From an uncultured Tenacibaculum sp. (GTDB taxonomy: Bacteria > Bacteroidota > Bacteroidia > Flavobacteriales > Flavobacteriaceae), in contig NZ_CANMLT010000006.1 in assembly GCF_947498805.1 (NCBI RefSeq), forward strand, positions 124,001 to 188,000: DNA of 64,000 nt, written 5' to 3'. Of this stretch, positions 8,030 through 16,017 are shown one piece after another. The first letter of the stretch is position 1, and every line of letters starts with the position of its first letter. The translations under genes were made by a program, and so were the position numbers. The notes below the pieces were generated by a model. The model was given only the letters and a program-made list of their open reading frames with translations. It ran no database searches and was not told the DNA's origin.

Positions 8030-8878
8030 ATGAAAAAAATATTTTTATTACTGTCAGCAGTTGTTTTGTTAGCCTCATGTGCTTCTACAAAAGAACTTGA
8101 TGCTTTAAAAGCTAAACACGAACAAACAAAAGAAGAATTATTAGCTGTAAAAGCAAACCTTACAAAGTGTTTGGTAGAAAAAGAAAAATACCAAGATCAA
8201 ACTGTTTCTTTAGAATCTCGTGTAAACGAACTAAAAAAAGACAAAGAAAACACCTTACAACAAGTTGAGAACTTAACTGTATTAACTAAAGGTGCAAACG
8301 ACAACATCAAGGAAACGCTAACTCAGTTAAGTAAAAAAGACAAATACATCAATAAAATTAGAGCTGCGGCTTCTAAAAAAGATTCTTTAAACTTAGTAGT
8401 TGCTTTCCATTTAAAGAAAGAATTACAAGCAGGTATTGATGATGAAGACATTGAAGTAAATGTTGAAAAAACGGTAGTTTTCATTTCTATCTCTGATAAA
8501 TTATTATTTAAAAGCGGAAGTTACACAGTTACAGACAAAGCTTCTAAAGTTTTAGAAAAAGTAGCAACAGTTGTTAACGGGCAACCAGAAATGGACGTGA
8601 TGATTGAAGGTCATACTGATGACACACCAATTTCAGGAAACTCAAGCTTAAAAGATAATTGGGATTTAAGTGTAAAACGTTCTACTGCAATTGTACGTGA
8701 ATTACAAAACAAATACAATGTTGCTCCTCAGCGTTTGATTGCTGCAGGAAGAAGTAGTTTTATGCCTTTAGTTGCTAATGACACTCCTGGTAACAAATCT
8801 AAAAACAGAAGAACTAAAATTATTATTTTACCTCGTTTAAATCAATTCTTTGATTTATTAGATCAAAAAGTAGAGTAA
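8030..8878 (+). CDS. OmpA-family peptidoglycan-binding lipoprotein with coiled coil
   Basis: Lipoprotein of 282 residues. The signal ends LLASC (Cys17), then a heptad-rich coiled coil spans roughly residues 20-110 (LDALKAKHEQTKEELLAVKANL and following), and a C-terminal OmpA domain begins near LLFKSGSYTVTD. The domain contains the peptidoglycan (diaminopimelate) contact motif in IEGHTDDTPISG...DLSVKRSTAIVRELQ and ends with the NRRTKIII block. It probably tethers the outer membrane to the cell wall. The combination of coiled coil and OmpA resembles MotB-like annotations, but there is no transmembrane proton channel helix, so it is not a motor stator. Followed by a strong terminator. Confidence 0.9.
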   Translation: MKKIFLLLSAVVLLASCASTKELDALKAKHEQTKEELLAVKANLTKCLVEKEKYQDQTVSLESRVNELKKDKENTLQQVENLTVLTKGANDNIKETLTQLSKKDKYINKIRAAASKKDSLNLVVAFHLKKELQAGIDDEDIEVNVEKTVVFISISDKLLFKSGSYTVTDKASKVLEKVATVVNGQPEMDVMIEGHTDDTPISGNSSLKDNWDLSVKRSTAIVRELQNKYNVAPQRLIAAGRSSFMPLVANDTPGNKSKNRRTKIIILPRLNQFFDLLDQKVE

Positions 8879-8906
8879 TAAGTTTATCATTTAAAATAAA
8901 CCTAAT

Positions 8907-8945
8907 AAAAAAGCTCATCATAAAAATGATGAGCTTTTTTATTTT
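8907..8945. terminator. Bidirectional intrinsic terminator between OmpA-like and DUF5916 genes
   Basis: Perfect 10-bp stem (8911-8920 with 8928-8937, GC-containing AGCTCATCA core) flanked by an A-tract on the left and a T-tract on the right; serves both converging genes. Confidence 0.85.
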
Positions 8946-8965
8946 TTATACTTAAAGTTTTAGCT

Positions 8966-11575
8966 TTATTTTACAAACCTGTAGGTTGCTTTTATAAGGA
9001 ACGTATTATCTAATGGCTGGTTTAATATTCTATTTTCTAAACCTCCTAACAACGACCTATTAGCATCTTCTGAACCACTTGTTCCTTGTGACCACACTAA
9101 AAATAATTCTGAACCAGGAATATACTCCCAACGCACAACCAAATTAGAACGGAACTGCACAAATGAAAAATCTGGTTTATCAAAAGAATAATCTGTAACA
9201 CCATCCGTATTCTCATCAACATTATAAGTATCATTAGACAAACTAATTTGGTTTGGTTCAAACCAATCTACCCTCTCGTTTAAATCTTCTGCAATAGAGT
9301 TTTTTACTAGGTTAAAGTTAGAATACCTCCCTCTTGAAATAAATGGCTGACCATAAAACTGAACCGATAAATTTGGATTAATACTGTAGTTTAATCGTAG
9401 CGTAGTCGTTAACGTTTTTTGATCGATATTTCCTAGTACATATTTAGTAGTACCATTATGATCCAACTGCGTTACATACTGTGTTTTATTAGGATTCTCA
9501 TTAAAAGTAGCTTCTAAAGACATATTAAAAGAATCAAAAGGCTGGTAATTCACACCTAAAACATATCGTCTAAAAGCAAAGTTATTTTGAGTAGTTGTAC
9601 TCTGCACAGTTCCTGCTCTAAAACTTACCTTTTTACTTCTATCAGACCCTAAGAACAACACCGCAAAATTCTCTTCTGAATAACGCCAACGTGGTCCTCC
9701 TCTTAAAAATGTATTGATAAAAATTCTTGGCTTATGACCAAACTCTACTTCCGTCCACCAATTGTTTATCCAATTAATATTACCTCTCAAGGTATATTGA
9801 ATTCTATTATAATTACCTTCAAAATCAAACGCTGTAGAAACTCCCATTCTTACATTGGCATCTCTATATACTTTTGTTGGATTTTGCCATAAATAACGCA
9901 CATTAGCAAACTGCCTTATTTCATCTGCTTGTCTTAAAAATCCAATATCATTTAACTCTAACTCTGGAGATCTCCAATTCATACCTCCCCAATAACGCCA
10001 GTTTCCGCCTCCTCTTTTTCCTCCAAAAATTCTTCCTCCGGTTCCTGTTAATGAAGTTCTATTAGGATCTACTTCTACGTGACTCGCATCTACTCTTTGA
10101 AATAAATGCGTTAAAGATCTTTGAGTGGCTTCTATTGCTTCCTTACTTCCAATAACATGACTCGCTACAAAATCTCCTTGAATAAAGTAATTCCTATCGT
10201 CCCACTCATGTCTAAAATCAGCACCTCCTGTATAGGCTGCTTTTCTTAAACTAGTAATATCACCCAAAGCTCTATTGGTTGCTGTAAAAATTCCACCAAT
10301 ATAAGAGTTCCTATCATTAAAATCCTTTTGAACTCTTGCTACAAAATAGTTGGTTAAAGGCTCTACCTTTTCTTCTCTTCGAGTACCATTCGCATCAATT
10401 TCAGCATATTCACTAGAGGTAACACTTTCCAAAATACCAATAGACCAACCATCTCTCGTTTTACCTGAAAATTTTGCAGCTCCAATAATAGATGTATTCA
10501 CAGGAACATCTGCAAACTCACCAGAATTCACATTAGGACCTAATTGAGGACTCCTTCCAATTCTTCTACTATAAAAAAGATTATCTGGTCCGTTTGCAAA
10601 TCGGAAATCAAAAATATTCTTATTCTCTACGAAGAAAGGCCTTTGTTCATTAAAGAAAATTTGAAATCCATCAAGGGCAATTGCTCCTGGATCTGCCTCT
10701 ACTTGTCCAAAATCTGGATTAATTGTTAAGTCTAAAGTTAAATCATTAGTAATACCAATTTTAGCATCCAAACCACCATTCACCTTAAAATCACTTCCAT
10801 CTCTAAACGGATTTCCAGGCTCCTTTTCATAAGTATCATATTGCAATACTGTAAAAGGTTGTATTTCTAATTGTTTTTGAGATTTTAAATTCACCAATCC
10901 ATGAAGTTCTCCTGCCTCAGAAACAAATCCTGCTACATCATTTGGAATACGTTGCCACAAAGAACGTTCTTGTTCTCTAAAAAACTGTCGAATAATATTT
11001 AAGCCCCAAACTTGCTCTTTTGCCTTTCCAAAACGTAATTGACTAAAAGGAATTTTCATTTCAGCTGTCCAACCTTTATCATCAATAACAGCATCCGTGT
11101 ACCAAATAGGGTTCCAACTTGCATCCCAATTGTTTCCATTTCTAGTTACAATCTCCTCTCCTTTTACACCAGCAGCTGTTGTAGTAAACACAAAAGCTGT
11201 TCGTTTATCATGATAACTATCGATAAGTACATTTACTCGATCTCCTGCAAAACCATCTCTTCTAGAAAGTCTGCGCTCTATCTTATTTGGTTCTTCATCA
11301 AAAGCTCTAATAGCAATATACAAGTACTTGTCATCGTACCCAATTTTAAATCTAGTTTGATACGTAGGAGCTACTCCCTCTGTAGGTGCTTTTTGAATAA
11401 AATCGCCTCCCCATTCTAATGACTCCCAACTTTCATCATCTAATAGTCCATCAATTTCCGGAGGAGTGGTAATTTTATTTGTTGTGTAAATTTTCTTAGG
11501 TATCGTACCGCCTTCTTGACCAAAAGATTTTAAAACTAACAAAAAAGGCAATGCATATAAATAATAACGCTTCAT
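8966..11575 (-). CDS. DUF5916 outer-membrane protein with N-terminal CBM9-like domain
   Basis: Protein of 869 residues with signal peptide MKRYYLYALPFLLVLKSFGQ. Residues about 35-210 form a carbohydrate-binding family 9-like domain (PEIDGLLDDESWESLEW, FKIGYDDKYLYIAIRAFDEEP, GWTAEMKIPFSQLRF), and the remainder is a long series of alternating aromatic strands typical of a DUF5916 outer-membrane beta barrel (QPFTVLQYDTYE, NPDFGQVEADPG, FFVENKNIFDF), ending in the barrel-closing ATYRFVK. The family is widespread in Bacteroidetes but has no established function; surface binding or export of a polysaccharide or peptide is a guess. It is transcribed alone, from TACCTTTG 29 nt upstream, and ends at the shared terminator. 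Confidence 0.88.
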   Translation of the reverse strand: MKRYYLYALPFLLVLKSFGQEGGTIPKKIYTTNKITTPPEIDGLLDDESWESLEWGGDFIQKAPTEGVAPTYQTRFKIGYDDKYLYIAIRAFDEEPNKIERRLSRRDGFAGDRVNVLIDSYHDKRTAFVFTTTAAGVKGEEIVTRNGNNWDASWNPIWYTDAVIDDKGWTAEMKIPFSQLRFGKAKEQVWGLNIIRQFFREQERSLWQRIPNDVAGFVSEAGELHGLVNLKSQKQLEIQPFTVLQYDTYEKEPGNPFRDGSDFKVNGGLDAKIGITNDLTLDLTINPDFGQVEADPGAIALDGFQIFFNEQRPFFVENKNIFDFRFANGPDNLFYSRRIGRSPQLGPNVNSGEFADVPVNTSIIGAAKFSGKTRDGWSIGILESVTSSEYAEIDANGTRREEKVEPLTNYFVARVQKDFNDRNSYIGGIFTATNRALGDITSLRKAAYTGGADFRHEWDDRNYFIQGDFVASHVIGSKEAIEATQRSLTHLFQRVDASHVEVDPNRTSLTGTGGRIFGGKRGGGNWRYWGGMNWRSPELELNDIGFLRQADEIRQFANVRYLWQNPTKVYRDANVRMGVSTAFDFEGNYNRIQYTLRGNINWINNWWTEVEFGHKPRIFINTFLRGGPRWRYSEENFAVLFLGSDRSKKVSFRAGTVQSTTTQNNFAFRRYVLGVNYQPFDSFNMSLEATFNENPNKTQYVTQLDHNGTTKYVLGNIDQKTLTTTLRLNYSINPNLSVQFYGQPFISRGRYSNFNLVKNSIAEDLNERVDWFEPNQISLSNDTYNVDENTDGVTDYSFDKPDFSFVQFRSNLVVRWEYIPGSELFLVWSQGTSGSEDANRSLLGGLENRILNQPLDNTFLIKATYRFVK

Positions 11576-11604
11576 TAAGCTAAAGATTGAGTTGTAATAC
11601 CCAA

Positions 11605-11612
11605 CAAAGGTA
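11605..11612 (-). promoter_or_regulatory. -7 element TACCTTTG for the DUF5916 gene
   Basis: Exact TAnnTTTG match on the minus strand, 29 nt before ATG 11575; no TTG at a suitable distance. Confidence 0.55.
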
Positions 11613-11672
11613 AAAGTAGTATTTCTTAATAATTTGTTAATTATTAGCCAAAAAATAAAGATAAGCTACTAT

Positions 11673-11702
11673 TTGTTAATCAAATAATTAGTTGTACATT
11701 TG
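11673..11702 (+). promoter_or_regulatory. Promoter of the rplM-rpsI(-rpsB) operon
   Basis: Complete Bacteroidetes promoter: TTG (11673-11675), 19-bp spacer, TACATTTG (11695-11702). It leaves a leader of about 55 nt before rplM, long compared with most genes here, which would allow leader-based control. Confidence 0.8.
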
Positions 11703-11760
11703 CACACCTTTTTGAAGGACAAAATTTAATATTAATAAGACAAAAACTAATCGTGTAATT

Positions 11761-12216
11761 ATGAACACATTAAGTTACAAAACAGTATCAGCTAACAAAA
11801 GCACTGTAAACAAAGAGTGGGTTGTTGTTGATGCGGACGGGCAAAACTTGGGTCGTTTAGCTTCTAAAGTTGCAAAACTTATTAGAGGTAAGTACAAGCC
11901 AAATTTCACTCCTCACGTAGATTGTGGAGACAACGTTGTAGTAATCAACGCTGAAAAAATCAATTTAACAGGTAAAAAGTGGACTGATAAGTCTTACATC
12001 CGTCACACGGGTTATCCAGGAGGACAAAGATCACTTACTGCTACAGAAATGTTCGAAAAAGATCCTACAAGATTAATCGAAAAAGCAGTAAAAGGTATGT
12101 TACCAAAAAACAAATTAGGTAGTGCGTTATTCAGAAACTTATATGTATACGCAGGAACTGAGCATGGTCAAGAGGCTCAAAAACCTAAAGCTATTAACCT
12201 TAACGATCTTAAATAA
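11761..12216 (+). CDS. rplM: 50S ribosomal protein L13
   Basis: Early-assembling large-subunit protein. The L13 core is unmistakable: WVVVDADGQNLGRLASKVAKLIRGK, FTPHVDCGDNVVVINAEKINLTGKKWTDKSYIRHTGYPGG, and PTRLIEKAVKGMLPKNKLG. At 151 residues it is the usual Bacteroidetes length with a C-terminal extension. It is followed by rpsI after two bases, the canonical L13-S9 pair. Confidence 0.98.
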   Translation: MNTLSYKTVSANKSTVNKEWVVVDADGQNLGRLASKVAKLIRGKYKPNFTPHVDCGDNVVVINAEKINLTGKKWTDKSYIRHTGYPGGQRSLTATEMFEKDPTRLIEKAVKGMLPKNKLGSALFRNLYVYAGTEHGQEAQKPKAINLNDLK

Positions 12217-12218
12217 TT

Positions 12219-12605
12219 ATGGAAACTGTACACAAAATAGGTAGAAGAAAAACAGCTGTTGCTCGTGTTTATGTTTCTCAAGGAAGTGGAAACATTACTG
12301 TAAACAAAAGAGAGTTAGATAACTATTTTACAACTGCTACTTTACAATATAAAGTAAAGCAACCATTAATGTTAACTGAAAACTTAGATGCTTATGACAT
12401 CAAAGTTAACGTATATGGAGGTGGTGTTACTGGTCAAGCTGAGGCTATCCGTTTAGCGATCACTAGAGCTTTAGTTGCAATCAACGAAGAGCACAGATCA
12501 GTATTAAAGCCAGAAGGATTATTAACTCGTGACCCTAGAATGGTTGAACGTAAGAAATTCGGTCAGAAGAAAGCACGTAAGAAATTCCAGTTCTCTAAGC
12601 GTTAA
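12219..12605 (+). CDS. rpsI: 30S ribosomal protein S9
   Basis: Small-subunit head protein whose C-terminal tail reaches the P-site tRNA. The sequence shows HKIGRRKTAVARVYVSQGSGNITVN, the GGGVTGQAEAIRLAITRAL helix and the basic tail GQKKARKKFQFSKR ending in the conserved Lys-Arg. Length 128 residues is typical. Cotranscribed with rplM. Confidence 0.98.
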   Translation: METVHKIGRRKTAVARVYVSQGSGNITVNKRELDNYFTTATLQYKVKQPLMLTENLDAYDIKVNVYGGGVTGQAEAIRLAITRALVAINEEHRSVLKPEGLLTRDPRMVERKKFGQKKARKKFQFSKR

Positions 12606-12616
12606 TCGTTTAATAG

Positions 12617-12654
12617 AACTGTTATTTATAAGATTATATTATTTATTAACAGTT
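12617..12654 (+). promoter_or_regulatory. Inverted repeat in the rpsI-rpsB gap (possible S2 leader structure)
   Basis: Perfect 8-bp arms AACTGTTA (12617-12624) and TAACAGTT (12647-12654) enclose a 22-nt A/U loop; a second small hairpin (TTCAG...CTGAA) lies between it and the rpsB start. No T-run follows, so it is not a standard terminator. A leader structure for S2 autoregulation is an inference. Confidence 0.4.
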
Positions 12655-12726
12655 TAGTATCTAAATATTTCAGACTTAATAACTACTGAAGTATTGAAAA
12701 AACAGAACGTAAACACATTTATTAAA

Positions 12727-13470
12727 ATGGCAAACATTCAAGAATTATTAGAAAGTGGAGTACACTTCGGTCACTTAACTAGAAAGTGGAATCCAAACAT
12801 GGCTCCATACATTTATACAGAGCGTAACGGTGTTCACATCATCGATTTGTATAAGACTTCAGCTAAAATTGACGAAGCTTCTGCTGCGTTACAAAAAATA
12901 GCTAACTCTGGACGTAAAATCTTATTCGTTGCTACTAAGAAGCAAGCTAAAGATATCGTTGCAGAACAAGCTAAAGCTGTAAACATGCCTTACATCACAG
13001 AAAGATGGCCAGGTGGTATGTTAACTAACTTCGTTACTATCCGTAAAGCTGTAAAGAAAATGGCTTCTATTGATAGAATGAAGCAAGATGGTTCTTTTGA
13101 TGCATTATCTAAAAGAGAAAAATTACAAATCAACCGTCAACGTGAAAAATTAGAAAAGAATTTAGGTTCTATCTCTGATATGACTCGTTTACCAGGTGCT
13201 TTATTTGTAATTGATGTTAAGAAAGAGCACATTGCTGTTGCTGAAGCACAAAAATTAAACATTCCAATCTTTGCAATGGTTGATACAAACTCTGATCCAA
13301 GACCGATCGATTTCGTTATCCCTGCAAATGATGACGCTTCTAAGTCTATCGATAAAGTATTATCATATGTTACTGGTTCGATTGCTGAAGGTTTAGCTGA
13401 AAGAAAAGCTGATAAAGAAAAAGCTAAAGCAGCTAAAGAAACTGAAGCTACTAAAGAAGAAGCAAAATAA
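12727..13470 (+). CDS. rpsB: 30S ribosomal protein S2
   Basis: Small-subunit protein needed for S1 binding and translation initiation. Landmarks are LLESGVHFGHLTRKWNPNMAPYIYTERNGVHIIDL, the VATKKQAKDIVAEQA and WPGGMLTNFVTIRKAVKKM segments, and LPGALFVIDVKKEHIAVAEAQKLNIPIFAMVDTNSDP. I place the start at ATG 12727 (MANIQELLESG), the conserved S2 N terminus, rather than the in-frame ATG at 12694. The Lys/Ala/Glu-rich tail is typical for the group. Its 247 residues match the family; a terminator separates it from tsf. Confidence 0.97.
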   Translation: MANIQELLESGVHFGHLTRKWNPNMAPYIYTERNGVHIIDLYKTSAKIDEASAALQKIANSGRKILFVATKKQAKDIVAEQAKAVNMPYITERWPGGMLTNFVTIRKAVKKMASIDRMKQDGSFDALSKREKLQINRQREKLEKNLGSISDMTRLPGALFVIDVKKEHIAVAEAQKLNIPIFAMVDTNSDPRPIDFVIPANDDASKSIDKVLSYVTGSIAEGLAERKADKEKAKAAKETEATKEEAK

Positions 13471-13479
13471 TTTTAATTT

Positions 13480-13513
13480 AAAGGTTTCATTACACTGAAG
13501 CCTTTATTTTATT
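13480..13513 (+). terminator. Hairpin terminator between rpsB and tsf
   Basis: A 10-bp stem with one G-T pair (13480-13489 with 13496-13505, 6-nt loop) runs into a T-rich tract. It may only attenuate, since rpsB and tsf are usually cotranscribed. Confidence 0.7.
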
Positions 13514-13547
13514 TTAATTTTAATCACAACTTAAAAACAAAAATAAA

Positions 13548-14510
13548 ATGGCAATTAAAGCTGCTGACGTAAAAAAATTAAGAGAACTTACCGGAGCTGG
13601 TATGATGGATTGTAAAAATGCATTAGTTGAGGCAGAAGGTGATTTTGACAAAGCAATTGAAATTTTACGTAAAAAAGGACAAAAAATCGCTGCTAAAAGA
13701 GCAGACCGTGAGTCTACTGAAGGTGTAGCTATTACTAAAATAAGTGATGACAACACATATGGTGTTGCTATCGTTTTAGCTTGTGAGACTGATTTCGTTG
13801 CTAAGAATGATTCTTTCAAAGCTTTAGCTCAAGAATTTGTAGATGTAGCATTTACTACTAAGACAAAAGAAGAGTTTTTAGCTGCTAACATTGGTGGAGT
13901 ATCTGTTGCTGAAAAATTAATCGAACAAACAGGAGTTATCGGTGAAAAAATCGATATTACTTCTTTCGAAAGAATTGAAGCACCATTCGTTGGAGCATAT
14001 ACTCACGTTGGTAAGATTGCTGCTATGGTAGGTTTAACTGCTGCTGTTGATAAAGCTGGAGATTTAACTAAAGATTTAGCTATGCAAGCTGCTTCTATGG
14101 GAGCTACAACTTTATCTTACAAAGATTTTGATCCTGCTTACGTTGCTTCTGAAACTGAAGCTAGAATTGCAGCTATCGTTAAAGATAACGAAGAGTTAGT
14201 TCGTTTAGGTAAAACTTTAAAGAACGTTCCTCAATTCGTATCTCGTTTACAATTAACTGACGAAGCTTTAGCTCAAGCTGAAGAAACTGCTAAGGAGCAA
14301 TTAAAAGCTGAAGGTAAACCAGAGCAAATCTGGGACAAGATCTTACCAGGAAAAATGGAAAGATTTATCTCTGATAACACTACTTTAGATCAAGAGCAGT
14401 GTTTATTAGACCAAAAATTCATCAAAGATGAGAAGAAAACTGTTGCTGAATACGTTTCTTCTTATGGTGAAGTAGAGGTTAAAAACTTCGTAAGAGTTAC
14501 TTTAGGGTAA
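13548..14510 (+). CDS. tsf: Translation elongation factor Ts
   Basis: Guanine-nucleotide exchange factor for EF-Tu. N-terminal UBA-like domain VKKLRELTGAGMMDCKNALVEAEGDFDKAIEILRKKG, the exchange motif CETDFVAKND, and the dimerisation/core repeats follow. At 320 residues it is longer than the E. coli protein because of an extended middle and C-terminal region (DEALAQAEETAKEQLKAEGKPEQIWDKILPGKMERF), usual for Bacteroidetes. It lies downstream of rpsB across a hairpin and ends at a strong terminator, so tsf sits at the end of the ribosomal block. Confidence 0.97.
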   Translation: MAIKAADVKKLRELTGAGMMDCKNALVEAEGDFDKAIEILRKKGQKIAAKRADRESTEGVAITKISDDNTYGVAIVLACETDFVAKNDSFKALAQEFVDVAFTTKTKEEFLAANIGGVSVAEKLIEQTGVIGEKIDITSFERIEAPFVGAYTHVGKIAAMVGLTAAVDKAGDLTKDLAMQAASMGATTLSYKDFDPAYVASETEARIAAIVKDNEELVRLGKTLKNVPQFVSRLQLTDEALAQAEETAKEQLKAEGKPEQIWDKILPGKMERFISDNTTLDQEQCLLDQKFIKDEKKTVAEYVSSYGEVEVKNFVRVTLG

Positions 14511-14530
14511 TTCCTTGAACATGAAATTTT

Positions 14531-14561
14531 AAAAACCATCCTTAATCGGATGGTTTTTTTA
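14531..14561 (+). terminator. Intrinsic terminator after tsf
   Basis: Perfect 10-bp stem (14532-14541 with 14548-14557), 6-nt loop, ending in a run of seven T. Confidence 0.88.
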
Positions 14562-14593
14562 TGCTTAAAAAAAACTGAATCAAAAAAAATATG

Positions 14594-14601
14594 TAGTTTT
14601 G
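14594..14601 (+). promoter_or_regulatory. -7 element TAGTTTTG for pyrH
   Basis: Exact TAnnTTTG match, 19 nt before the pyrH ATG. Confidence 0.65.
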
Positions 14602-14620
14602 CACAACTTTCAATAAAATT

Positions 14621-15331
14621 ATGCAATACAAAAGAATCCTTTTAAAATTAAGTGGAGAAGCCTTAATGGGAGACCGTCAATACGGTATTGACCCAAAGAG
14701 ATTAAAAGAATACGCTCAAGAAATTAAACAAGTTGTAGATAAAAATGTAGAAGTTGCCATAGTTATTGGTGGTGGTAACATTTTTAGAGGTGTTGCTGGA
14801 GCTAGTAATGGTATGGATCGCGTACAAGGAGATCACATGGGAATGTTAGCTACTTGTATTAACGGACTTGCATTACAAAGTGCTCTTGAAGATGAAGGTA
14901 TTCATACTCGTTTGCAAACGGCCATTGAAATTAAAGAAATCGCTGAACCTTATATTAAAAGACGTGCGAATCGTCATTTAGAAAAAGGACGTGTAGTTAT
15001 TTTTGGAGGAGGAACAGGAAACCCTTACTTTACTACAGATACTGCTGCTGTTTTACGTGCAATAGAAATCAATGCTGACGCTATTTTAAAAGGTACAAGA
15101 GTTGATGGTATCTATACTGCTGATCCAGAAAAAGATAAAAACGCTGTTAAATTTGAAAGTATTACTTTTAAAGACGTAATGGAAAAAGGCTTAAAAGTTA
15201 TGGACATGACTGCCTTTACATTAAGTGAAGAAAACAAACTACCAATAATTGTTTTTGATATGAACACCAAAGGAAACTTATTGAAGTTAATCTCTGGAGA
15301 ACAAATTGGAACAATAGTTGATAATCAATAA
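14621..15331 (+). CDS. pyrH: UMP kinase
   Basis: Phosphorylates UMP to UDP in pyrimidine nucleotide synthesis. The amino-acid-kinase fold is shown by [14 protein letters not shown] at the N terminus, [13 protein letters not shown] for the glycine-rich loop, [38 protein letters not shown] and [15 protein letters not shown]. Length 236 residues is typical. It has its own promoter after the tsf terminator and is followed 37 bp later by frr, the common pyrH-frr pair. Confidence 0.97.
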   Translation: MQYKRILLKLSGEALMGDRQYGIDPKRLKEYAQEIKQVVDKNVEVAIVIGGGNIFRGVAGASNGMDRVQGDHMGMLATCINGLALQSALEDEGIHTRLQTAIEIKEIAEPYIKRRANRHLEKGRVVIFGGGTGNPYFTTDTAAVLRAIEINADAILKGTRVDGIYTADPEKDKNAVKFESITFKDVMEKGLKVMDMTAFTLSEENKLPIIVFDMNTKGNLLKLISGEQIGTIVDNQ

Positions 15332-15368
15332 AACGAAAATTACCATTAAGGTTTAAAATACAATTAAA

Positions 15369-15920
15369 ATGGAAGAAATAGATTTTATTTTAGATAGTGC
15401 AAAAGAAGCAATGAACAATGCTATCGCACATTTAGAAAAAGAGTTACGCAGTATTAGAGCAGGTAAAGCTACACCAGCAATGTTAGCCAATGTAATGGTT
15501 GATTATTATGGGTCTCAAACACCATTAAGTCAAGTTGCTAATGTTAACACACCAGATGCACGTACTATTTCTATTCAACCTTGGGAGAAGAACATGTTAC
15601 AAGAAATTGAAAAGGCAATAATGATTGCTAATCTTGGCTTCAACCCAATGAACAATGGAGAAAATATTATTATTAATGTTCCACCGTTAACAGAAGAGCG
15701 TCGTCGTGATTTAGCTAAGCAAGCAAAAGCTGAAGCTGAGCACGCTAAAGTTGGTATTCGTAACGCTCGTAAAGATGCAAACAACGATATCAAAAAGACC
15801 GATGTTTCTGATGATATGAAGAAAAATGCTGAGGCTGATATTCAAACATTAACTGACAATTTCGTAAAAGAAGTTGATGAAAAATACACAGTAAAAGAAA
15901 AGGAAATTATGACAGTATAA
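15369..15920 (+). CDS. frr: Ribosome recycling factor
   Basis: Splits post-termination ribosomes with EF-G. Domain I helices include AIAHLEKELRSIRAGKATPAML, the domain II region shows TPLSQVANVNTPDARTISIQPWEKNMLQEIEKAI and the NDGE-like loop NPMNNGENIIINVPPLTEERRRDLAKQAK, and the C-terminal helix ends the 183-residue protein. Downstream of pyrH and closed by a terminator. Confidence 0.97.
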   Translation: MEEIDFILDSAKEAMNNAIAHLEKELRSIRAGKATPAMLANVMVDYYGSQTPLSQVANVNTPDARTISIQPWEKNMLQEIEKAIMIANLGFNPMNNGENIIINVPPLTEERRRDLAKQAKAEAEHAKVGIRNARKDANNDIKKTDVSDDMKKNAEADIQTLTDNFVKEVDEKYTVKEKEIMTV

Positions 15921-15945
15921 TTTCTTACTACATAACCTTATTGAG

Positions 15946-15972
15946 AAGAGTGTTTTATACACTCTTTTTTTG
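15946..15972 (+). terminator. Intrinsic terminator after frr
   Basis: Perfect 8-bp stem AAGAGTGT (15946-15953) with ACACTCTT (15959-15966), 5-nt loop and T-tract. Confidence 0.85.
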
Positions 15973-16001
15973 TTTTAATACTAACTATTTATCTACCTTT
16001 G
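15970..16001 (+). promoter_or_regulatory. Promoter of the RND/MMPL exporter gene
   Basis: TTG (15970-15972), 21-bp spacer, TACCTTTG (15994-16001); 16 nt before ATG 16018. The TTG overlaps the frr terminator T-tract. Confidence 0.65.
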
Positions 16002-16017
16002 CTAAAATTTTTTTTGA

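Noticed and set aside
8030..8878. MotB-like flagellar stator
   Set aside because: OmpA domain present but a lipoprotein signal replaces the proton-channel TM helix, and no flagellar genes are nearby.
10350..11419. Plus-strand open frames inside the DUF5916 gene
   Set aside because: Low-complexity antisense translations of a strong minus-strand gene, with no family features.
13480..13513. Absolute transcription stop between rpsB and tsf
   Set aside because: The hairpin is real but no exact TAnnTTTG promoter was seen before tsf, so partial read-through is more likely than full separation.
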